A stretch of 54,452 bases of DNA from Bacteroidota bacterium (GTDB lineage: Bacteria > Bacteroidota > Bacteroidia > SXHM01): contig CANJWH010000015.1 of assembly GCA_947478465.1 (NCBI GenBank), forward strand, positions 1 to 54,452, given 5' to 3'. The notes below the pieces were generated by a model. The model had not been told where the DNA came from, did no database searches, and saw nothing but the letters and a program-made list of their open reading frames with translations. Numbering within the stretch: the first letter of the stretch is position 1; each line of letters starts with the position of its first letter. The position numbers and the translations under genes are program-made. Below, piece by piece: positions 39,677 through 46,147 of the stretch.

Positions 39677-39709
39677 GAAGATGCTAAGAGCATCGGACAG
39701 AGAGCTTTT

Positions 39710-40270
39710 CTATGCAAGAATTTGCCTGCAAATACCTTTCAATTTCTCTAAATCAAAAAGCTGAACATTCTCTTCTTTGGCAGTTTCATCCCATTCCCTC
39801 ATTTTTATGCTTAATATGAACAGTGGGTCGTTTTCAAACCTAACAGCTTCATTTTGTGTCATTTTGCCACCTTGAAACTCAAGAGTAGCTTTACTTGCAA
39901 CAGACAATTTCTCGTAATAATCAGGATCTTTGAAGCATAAATAACGCTTTGCTTCCACATGATTTTCAATCAGTTTGGCAATTTTTTCAGAAAACCCACG
40001 TTTCCGAAGATAGTTTGCCCCCACTCTCTCATGTCGAAGCATTCCATACCCTCCCATATCATTCTTAGGGTCTTTTTTTGCGCATATATGACCTATATCG
40101 TGGAAAAAAGCCGCAAGAATTACCTCATCGTCAAAACCTTCTTTTTCAGCTAGCTGAGCACCCTGTGAAGCATGTTCTATCTGTGAGATAGACTCACCTA
40201 TATAATCATCACTGCCATGCAATTCATAGAGTTTGAAAACCTCTTCAATAGTTTGTTCTATTGAACTCAT
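39710..40270 (-). CDS. PhnZ/TmpB-like HD-domain mixed-valent diiron oxygenase
   Basis: The 186-residue HD protein matches the phosphonate-degradation HD family. Its residues line up with PhnZ nearly position by position: Tyr23 and Glu26 (the YxxE lid), His33, His57-Asp58 (HD), His80, His104 and Asp161. Known members (PhnZ, TmpB) are diiron oxygenases that cleave the C-P bond of 1-hydroxy-phosphonates, giving phosphate and a carboxylate. The usual 2-oxoglutarate hydroxylase partner (PhnY/TmpA) is not in the window. It follows the phosphonoacetate hydrolase by three bases, so a shared operon is likely. Confidence 0.88.
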   Translation of the reverse strand: MSSIEQTIEEVFKLYELHGSDDYIGESISQIEHASQGAQLAEKEGFDDEVILAAFFHDIGHICAKKDPKNDMGGYGMLRHERVGANYLRKRGFSEKIAKLIENHVEAKRYLCFKDPDYYEKLSVASKATLEFQGGKMTQNEAVRFENDPLFILSIKMREWDETAKEENVQLFDLEKLKGICRQILA

Positions 40271-40273
40271 GAT

Positions 40274-41488
40274 TTAAATACCGTTGCTTAAAAAGTCAAA
40301 TAAATCAAAATTGCGGGAGTTACCGCTATCTAATTTTTGCTGGTATTCATGGTTCAACTTGCGATTAAAAATCATTGGAACAATAGAAGTATGCAAGCTT
40401 CCGTGTGAACGCAGACCTTCTTTTATTTTATCCATATCATGCCACTCACGGGCACGGCCAATTGTAGTTCTTGCATCAGAAAGTAAAACCAACTCGCCTA
40501 TTTTATCAGGCGGAAGATTGAATCGCGCAGCCGCTTCTGCATTGGTCAAAACAAGTTCAACACCTTCTAATGAGGAAATAATTTCTTTTGCTTTTTTAAT
40601 ATCTTTTTGTTGAAGATAAACAGTTCCGTAACCACCCAAAGCCCCGTGATGCACCACATACGGGTCAGTGATTGGAAGAATTACACGCGAAGAAATATCA
40701 CCAACTTCTTTCAAAATAGTTTCAATAAACAAGACCTTTGGAGTTCCGTCTGGATTTGTTTTCCCCTGCATTCCGTGATCTGCAGTAACGCCAATAATTG
40801 CGCCTAGCTTATCTAACTCGCCCAACCAGTAATCAATTTTTGAAAGAAAATTATTTGCTTCTTCTGCGCCTGGAGGATATTTATGCTGCACATAATCCGT
40901 AGTGGTAAGATAAAGCAAATCATACTTGTCTTTTTTCAGCAAACGCACTCCGGCTTCAATTACATACACCGAAATATCCGGGTCATAAATTCCGGGTTGC
41001 TCTTTTTCCATGAGCGAAGTGGTAACATTATCAATCCCGTTTTCGGCAAGATTAGCTTTGTCTGCATACTCTGCTGAGAAACAGATTCCGTTCAAATCTT
41101 TACTGAGCATTTTGCGCAATTTGTCTTTTGCGGTTACAACAGCTACTTTTTTATTCTGCTTGCTGAATGATGAAAGAATGGTTGGAACCAATAAATCAGA
41201 CGGTTCATTCATCATTACCTCTTTATCCGCTTTACGGTCATACCAATAGTTTCCGCAAATTCCGTTTATATCGGGAGTAGTTCCTGTAACAATAGCCATA
41301 TTGTTAGGATTGGTGAAAGAAGGTATAACAGAATGAACCAGTCCCATACTTCCTGTTTTAATAAATCGTTGGAGATTGGGCATTATTGACGCTGCTGCAT
41401 CATAATAATTCATGGATGTTCCATCCATGCAAACACCCACAACAGGTACGTGTTGTTCTTTATAATTTCTTCCGTTTACAGTTATCAT
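40274..41488 (-). CDS. phnA: Phosphonoacetate hydrolase
   Basis: The 404-residue alkaline-phosphatase-superfamily enzyme hydrolyses phosphonoacetate to acetate and phosphate. Likely metal and nucleophile residues are Asp22 (VCMDGTSMNYYD), Thr59 (SFTNPNNMAIVTG), Asp198 and His202 (TTDYVQHKYPP), Asp237-His238 (GVTADHGMQGK) and a C-terminal His (HGSLHTSIVP). The order and spacing match PhnA. No signal peptide, so it is cytoplasmic. It is the first gene of a two-gene unit with the PhnZ-like oxygenase; phnW, phnY and an uptake system are not in the window. Confidence 0.93.
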   Translation of the reverse strand: MITVNGRNYKEQHVPVVGVCMDGTSMNYYDAAASIMPNLQRFIKTGSMGLVHSVIPSFTNPNNMAIVTGTTPDINGICGNYWYDRKADKEVMMNEPSDLLVPTILSSFSKQNKKVAVVTAKDKLRKMLSKDLNGICFSAEYADKANLAENGIDNVTTSLMEKEQPGIYDPDISVYVIEAGVRLLKKDKYDLLYLTTTDYVQHKYPPGAEEANNFLSKIDYWLGELDKLGAIIGVTADHGMQGKTNPDGTPKVLFIETILKEVGDISSRVILPITDPYVVHHGALGGYGTVYLQQKDIKKAKEIISSLEGVELVLTNAEAAARFNLPPDKIGELVLLSDARTTIGRAREWHDMDKIKEGLRSHGSLHTSIVPMIFNRKLNHEYQQKLDSGNSRNFDLFDFLSNGI

Positions 41489-41505
41489 GCTTAAAATTTA
41501 AGCGA

Positions 41506-41513
41506 CAAATGTA
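41506..41513 (-). promoter_or_regulatory. Candidate -7 promoter element for phnA
   Basis: Read on the minus strand, TACATTTG fits TAnnTTTG and lies 17 bases before the phnA ATG. No properly spaced -33 TTG was found. Confidence 0.35.
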
Positions 41514-41578
41514 AAGTAAAGAGCAACGTAAAAAATTAAGAGAAAAAGAAATTTATCTGAGAAAAGGAAAAAGAAAAA

Positions 41579-41752
41579 CTAATCCTTTTTTTCAGGGGTA
41601 GATTCTTTAGTTTCGCCTTTAGATGCTTTTTTGAATTCGTTGATTCCTTCGCCAATTCCTTTCATTAATCCAGGGATTTTTTTAGCACCGAAAAGCAAGA
41701 TTACTATAGCAAGAATGAGAATGATTTCCCAGGTTCCGAATTTACCAGCCAT
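41579..41752 (-). CDS. tatA: Sec-independent translocase subunit TatA/TatE
   Basis: The 57-residue protein starts [20 protein letters not shown], with one membrane helix ending in the [17 protein letters not shown] amphipathic segment typical of TatA/E, then a polar tail ([17 protein letters not shown]). It forms the pore of the twin-arginine export system; no tatC is in the window. It lies 31 bases after the EnvC stop on the same strand. A TACCTTTG box (41785-41778) overlaps the envC 3' end and may give it a separate promoter. Confidence 0.93.
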   Translation of the reverse strand: MAGKFGTWEIILILAIVILLFGAKKIPGLMKGIGEGINEFKKASKGETKESTPEKKD

Positions 41753-41783
41753 GATTATAAATTTAAATTATTGAGCAAAGGTA

Positions 41784-43037
41784 TTACTTTTTAAGCAATA
41801 TCCACTCCTCGGGATTTGTCTTTGCGTTTCCTCTCCAAAGTTCAAAGTGTAATTCGGTTTTGCCTTCTGATTCATCTGTATGAACTTTACCTATTTCTTG
41901 CTTCACTTTTACTTTATCATCCTTTTTCAGGTATACTTCTTCCAGGTTGGCATATACACTTATGAACTCGCCATGCCTTACCATTACTGCTTTATAGGCT
42001 CCGGGTATGGAGATGATTGCCGAAACTGTTCCGTCAAAAACTGCTCGTGCTTTTGCTCCTCTGTCGGTTCCTATGTCAATACCATTATTATTAATTTTTA
42101 CGTTTGGCAAATCAGGATGTGTGCTTTCTCCAAAGTGTCCGGTAATAATTCCCTTTTCGCTTGGCCAGGGCAACTTTCCTCTGTTCAATTCAAAATTATC
42201 TGAAATAAGAACCTCTTCCGGAGTCATAGAAAAACCTTTGGGTGTTTCTTTAACTTCTTTGCCTGCCAATTTATCTGCTGCTGCTTTTTTACGGGCTTCT
42301 TCTTCACGTTTGCGAATTTCATCTGCAATAATACGTTCGATTTCTTTTTGCAGTTTTTGTGCTTCGGCTTGCTTTTGCTTAAGTTCCTTTTTTAGTTGCG
42401 CTTCTCTGTCCTTAAGGTTATCCAGTAGTTCATCCTTTTCTTTTTTCTCGGTGGTTAGTTTTAGTTTTTCCTGTTCTTCATTGGTAAGCAAGGCTGCCTT
42501 TTCATTCCTGGATTTCTTTAATACATCAATTTTTTCTCCCAAGGCAAGTTGTGTCTCTTTGATAATTTTTGCCTGCTTTTTACGGTAATCAGCATATTGC
42601 TGAATGTATTTCAGGCGCAGATAAGCCTGATTAAAATCTTTTGATGAAAAAATAAACATCAGCTTATTGTAAGAATTCTGATTTTTCCAGACGAAATAAA
42701 CCATCTGAGCATATTCTTCTTTCAGTTTTTTTAAATCCTTTTCAAGCGAACCTACTACCGAATTGGTTTGGTTAATTTGCTTGTCAATCAGTTTTACCTC
42801 TTTAACAATTGTTGTTATTAACTCTTGCCGCATCTCAATTTTTGTGTTGAGCAGGCGCAATTGGTTTAACGACTTCTTTTTGCTGTTTTCTGTTTCACTA
42901 ATAAGTTTATTAGTGTATTTAATATCATCCTGCAAACGCTTTTTCTTTTCCTCCAGTTCCTTTGCAGTTTGCCCGAATGAAGCAAGAGCAACAAGAAATA
43001 AGAGCATAGAAAAAATGAATTTATTCTTTTTTCTCAT
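41784..43037 (-). CDS. envC: EnvC-type amidase activator with degenerate LytM domain
   Basis: The 417-residue protein has a signal peptide (MRKKNKFIFSMLLFLVALASFGQ). A ~200-residue coiled coil (LEEKKKRLQDDIKYTNKLI through EIERIIADEIRKREEEARKK) leads to a C-terminal LytM/M23 domain. The zinc ligands are lost: HxxxD reads NNNGIDIG (His to Asn), and the HxH reads TELHFELW (first His to Glu). It is therefore non-catalytic, as in E. coli EnvC, and should activate an N-acetylmuramoyl-L-alanine amidase during division. It overlaps the upstream DUF4292 gene by 17 bases. Confidence 0.9.
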   Translation of the reverse strand: MRKKNKFIFSMLLFLVALASFGQTAKELEEKKKRLQDDIKYTNKLISETENSKKKSLNQLRLLNTKIEMRQELITTIVKEVKLIDKQINQTNSVVGSLEKDLKKLKEEYAQMVYFVWKNQNSYNKLMFIFSSKDFNQAYLRLKYIQQYADYRKKQAKIIKETQLALGEKIDVLKKSRNEKAALLTNEEQEKLKLTTEKKEKDELLDNLKDREAQLKKELKQKQAEAQKLQKEIERIIADEIRKREEEARKKAAADKLAGKEVKETPKGFSMTPEEVLISDNFELNRGKLPWPSEKGIITGHFGESTHPDLPNVKINNNGIDIGTDRGAKARAVFDGTVSAIISIPGAYKAVMVRHGEFISVYANLEEVYLKKDDKVKVKQEIGKVHTDESEGKTELHFELWRGNAKTNPEEWILLKK

Positions 43038-43923
43038 CGGTTTTCAGGTTGTAGTCACTCAACTTCATTTCGGTGTATTTCGAAGGAATATTAGCAGGAA
43101 ATGTCTGAGGCTGATCAATCTCTATTTTAGAATACGTGAGTTTTGCTTCAATATTGTCTTTTGCTCTGAAATTGAACAAAACATCGGAAGGAAATAACTG
43201 CTCACCAACCGGAATAAAATTGCTGTAAACCGCATCTAATTTCCGGTTTGAATTAAGGTCTTTAAGCTTCATTTCCTCTATTTTCCAGTTTTGGCTGCTG
43301 AGAAAAATATCTTGTAAAATTATGTTAAGACTGTCCACTCCTTTCAATTCTTTTTTCAGTTTACGCCTGCCTATAGTGCTTAAGACATAACGGTCACGGT
43401 CGTTTACTGTTTGAAATTTATCAATCTCATAAAAAGTAAAATTATTGCCTGTAAGCATGGCCTGCAACATTTCAAAATCCAGATTAGAATTTATCATCTG
43501 ATTTACATAATTGAAATCGCCTTTGAAATATTTTTCGTTGATGCGGTCGAGAAAAATAAGTGAGTCGCGGGTTATATAAGCCCTTACCACTTCAATTCCC
43601 AAAGCCGGAGAAAGTGAAATCCATATTACACTGTCTTTTTGCATACGAATGCGAACAGCAAAGGTGTTAGCACCCTTTGGCGTTTTAATAGTGGTGCTGA
43701 TTTTAGAAGCAAACCATTTATATTGGAACTGATTTTTTTCTAATTGTCCGAAAAGTTCGTCTTTGGTTTTTTCTTCAAGCGCTTTATGCTGAACAACAGG
43801 TTGTATTGTTTTGCACGAATAAAGAAACAGGATGCTGATAACCGGCAAAAAAAACAAGAAATGTCTTTTTGAATAGCCGGAGGCGGGAAAAGAAAATTGT
43901 AATTTTAGATTATCCTGCGCCAT
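43021..43923 (-). CDS. DUF4292 lipoprotein
   Basis: The protein has 300 residues from ATG 43923. The N-terminal hydrophobic segment FLFFLPVISILFLYSC has a lipobox Cys but is preceded by a ~20-residue polar stretch. The mature part is the Bacteroidota DUF4292 beta domain (FQYKWFASKISTTIKTPKGANTFAVRIRMQKD, SPALGIEVVRAYITRDSLIFLDR), of LolA/LolB-like fold. It is probably an envelope lipoprotein that handles hydrophobic ligands, but this is inference. It shares a 17-base overlap with envC and likely an operon with tatA. Confidence 0.85.
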   Translation of the reverse strand: MAQDNLKLQFSFPASGYSKRHFLFFLPVISILFLYSCKTIQPVVQHKALEEKTKDELFGQLEKNQFQYKWFASKISTTIKTPKGANTFAVRIRMQKDSVIWISLSPALGIEVVRAYITRDSLIFLDRINEKYFKGDFNYVNQMINSNLDFEMLQAMLTGNNFTFYEIDKFQTVNDRDRYVLSTIGRRKLKKELKGVDSLNIILQDIFLSSQNWKIEEMKLKDLNSNRKLDAVYSNFIPVGEQLFPSDVLFNFRAKDNIEAKLTYSKIEIDQPQTFPANIPSKYTEMKLSDYNLKTDEKKE

Positions 43924-43961
43924 TGATATGAAGGCGCGAAAATAGCAATTTAGCAAAGCAA

Positions 43962-43999
43962 TAAAACAACAAGCGCCCCGTTAGTCGGAGCGCTTGTTG
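43962..43999 (-). terminator. Rho-independent terminator after the 57-residue gene
   Basis: A perfect 10-base stem, CAACAAGCGC (43967-43976) and GCGCTTGTTG (43990-43999), is followed on the minus strand by TTTTAT. It lies seven bases past the stop of the small gene. Confidence 0.75.
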
Positions 44000-44005
44000 A
44001 GCAAT

Positions 44006-44179
44006 TTATTTCAGTTTTGCTGCCTGATCTTTTGAAAGCACACGCCAGCACTCATAAGAGCCAGATGGTGATTTACAAACTGCAAATGATTTTCCGCCTT
44101 TTTCGCGTACTTCGTAGTTCTCTGTTTCAAATTTGCTTTTGCTTTTAACATCGTAAAAGCTCAATTTAGGTTTTGCCAT
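44006..44179 (-). CDS. Conserved-looking 57-residue basic protein of unknown function
   Basis: The frame reads ATG at 44179 to TAA at 44006 with no internal stop: MAKPKLSFYDVKSKSKFETE at the N-terminus, KSFAVCKSPSGSYECWRVLS near the end, then KDQAAKLK. It is basic, has no hydrophobic segment and has two Cys. The strong terminator just downstream supports a real gene. I do not recognise a function. Confidence 0.75.
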   Translation of the reverse strand: MAKPKLSFYDVKSKSKFETENYEVREKGGKSFAVCKSPSGSYECWRVLSKDQAAKLK

Positions 44180-44346
44180 GATTTCTTTGTGTTTTTCGTT
44201 AAACGTTATGCGTTAATTATGTTGTTTGTTGAATGCAATAATAGACAAATTTAGGAATCCACACCTTTTAGGCAGAAATATTCCATAAAACGAAACTATA
44301 TTATATTTACCCCGCAAACCATATTATTAACCCAAACCAAATTATT

Positions 44347-45147
44347 ATGGAAACAACTACAAGTAATGAATCGCGACTTGAAAAATCACTAAGCGAAGGC
44401 TATGAGTTTAAAATGGGCAAATACATAAGCGCAGGCTTTGATGTTTTTAAAAAAGAGCCATGGCTGCTAATGGGGTTTCTGGTGGTTTATGCAGTTATTG
44501 CAATGGTTACTTCCAGTATTATTAGTGTACTTTCAGCTGTTGTATCGGTTCCCCTGGGGGTGGGATTTTTTATTTTTGCAAACAAAGTTACTACCGGCAG
44601 AAATGCACAATTCGGTGACTTTTTTGGCGGTTTTAAATTCTTTATTCCGCTTCTGCTGAACTATTTGGTTATAGCATTGTTTGCATTGCTCGTTTTTTCT
44701 CCGGGCATTATCTACTTTTTGGTGAGTGTTGATTTTTTCTCTGAAATAGCAAACGGGGGTAATCAGATTGAAATAATGACAAAATTAATGGGTCTGCTTA
44801 TTACCCTGCCGGCTGTTATTGTATTGTTTTTTGTTTCAATGCTGGTGTGGATTTATATTGCGGTTTCATTTATTCTTTCGCAACAATTAATAGTTTTTAA
44901 CGGACTTGATTTCTGGAATTCAATTAAAACAAGTATGAAACTGGTAAGCAAAAAATGGTTTTCATTTTTCGGATTCCTTATTGTACTTGGTTTAATAAAT
45001 ATACTTGGAATGCTTTGTCTTTTCTTTGGATTACTGGTTACTGTGCCGGCAACTTTCTGTGCTATTTATGCCGCATTTGAAGATATTGCCGGAACCTCTG
45101 TAAGTGTTGTTGACAGCGAACTATCTTCAACCATTCTGGATGCCTGA
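44347..45147 (+). CDS. Multi-pass membrane protein (glycerophosphodiesterase-membrane-domain/DUF975-like)
   Basis: The 266-residue protein has a charged cytoplasmic N-terminus (EKSLSEGYEFKMGKYISAGFDVFKKEPW) and about six membrane helices. The amphipathic motif GFDVFKKEPWLLMG and the later LDFWNSIKTSMKLVSKKWFSFFGFL recur in Bacteroidota membrane proteins related to DUF975/GPDPase membrane domains. No catalytic residues are seen, so a structural or transport role cannot be chosen. The next gene follows 25 bases later on the same strand. Confidence 0.75.
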   Translation: METTTSNESRLEKSLSEGYEFKMGKYISAGFDVFKKEPWLLMGFLVVYAVIAMVTSSIISVLSAVVSVPLGVGFFIFANKVTTGRNAQFGDFFGGFKFFIPLLLNYLVIALFALLVFSPGIIYFLVSVDFFSEIANGGNQIEIMTKLMGLLITLPAVIVLFFVSMLVWIYIAVSFILSQQLIVFNGLDFWNSIKTSMKLVSKKWFSFFGFLIVLGLINILGMLCLFFGLLVTVPATFCAIYAAFEDIAGTSVSVVDSELSSTILDA

Positions 45148-45172
45148 TATTTTAAATTAAAGAACTGAGTTT

Positions 45173-46027
45173 ATGAATTCGTCACTTACCATAAATTCAA
45201 TTGTATCATTTGCAACAGCATTTCTTATGCTGCATTTTTTGAATGAATACAGTACAGCATTAGCGGCAAGCTATTTTGGTTTGAAACCTATAATGTATGT
45301 CCATTCCATAAAATACAGTGCTTATGATATGTGGACTCCTTACAACGTAAAGCGAGTATTTCTGATAAGCGGAATAATGAATTTAGTGCTGGGGGTTATC
45401 TTTTTCAGATTGTTTTTGAGGGTTAAAGAAAAAAATAAATGGTATCGTGTTTTCTTTTTGTGGTGCAGTGTTGTTGGCTTGATAATGTTTCTTGGCAAAT
45501 TGCTTTCAGTGCCTTTTTATGAATTTAAACCGGATCCTCCGGGGCATATTGCTTTTGGTGTTGTGGCGGCTTACAAATATTTGGGGCTTGCCGTAAAATG
45601 GGTAATTGCAGGATTTTCGATGTTACTGATGATTGCCAGTGGATTATTTTTCACCTATCAGTTTTTGCGCAATGCCGAGTCAAAGGACCAGTTAAAAAAA
45701 GGGGAATTCAGAAGAAATTTTATTTTCAAAATTATTCTAATTCCTTATTTGATTGGAATGGCTGTGGTTGCAGCTACTAACTTCCCAAATAATCTTAAAA
45801 CATTGATGATTTACTTCTTTGTTGGGTTGGTTATTATTTTCTCATCAATGATGTTTTCAAGCAGAACTATTAAGGTTTTGTTGCATAAAGATGAACCACA
45901 GAAGTTGTCTTTTTTAGCAGTTGGGGTGCTTTGTGTTCTCATACTTCTCTACCTTACGTTTTATTCAAAAGGAATAGGCTGCAAAGGCTATTTTGAATTT
46001 CTGCTGTGCTGTAATTGTACCGGCTAA
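45173..46027 (+). CDS. Hypothetical multi-pass membrane protein
   Basis: The 284-residue protein has about seven hydrophobic segments, for example SIVSFATAFLMLHFL, FLISGIMNLVLGVIFF, FFLWCSVVGLIMFLGKLL and LIIFSSMMFSS. The N-terminal half ends each helix pair with conserved-looking aromatic residues. The last 15 residues (GCKGYFEFLLCCNCTG) are Cys-rich and may be a lipid or metal site, though this is speculative. No family is recognised. It probably shares a transcript with the membrane gene 25 bases upstream and ends before the M16 peptidase promoter. Confidence 0.7.
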   Translation: MNSSLTINSIVSFATAFLMLHFLNEYSTALAASYFGLKPIMYVHSIKYSAYDMWTPYNVKRVFLISGIMNLVLGVIFFRLFLRVKEKNKWYRVFFLWCSVVGLIMFLGKLLSVPFYEFKPDPPGHIAFGVVAAYKYLGLAVKWVIAGFSMLLMIASGLFFTYQFLRNAESKDQLKKGEFRRNFIFKIILIPYLIGMAVVAATNFPNNLKTLMIYFFVGLVIIFSSMMFSSRTIKVLLHKDEPQKLSFLAVGVLCVLILLYLTFYSKGIGCKGYFEFLLCCNCTG

Positions 46028-46086
46028 AGATTTAATAAAACCTAACTTGTTTAACATTTCTTAACATTCCCATTTTTCACAAGATG

Positions 46087-46115
46087 TTGAACGATAAGCC
46101 CTTTTTTTACCTTTG
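46087..46115 (+). promoter_or_regulatory. Promoter of the M16 peptidase gene
   Basis: TTG at 46087-46089, an 18-base spacer and TACCTTTG at 46108-46115 match the Bacteroidota consensus. The start codon at 46148 is 32 bases past the -7 box. Confidence 0.65.
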
Positions 46116-46147
46116 CGCTCCAATCAAAAAAAATAAACCCTAAAAAA

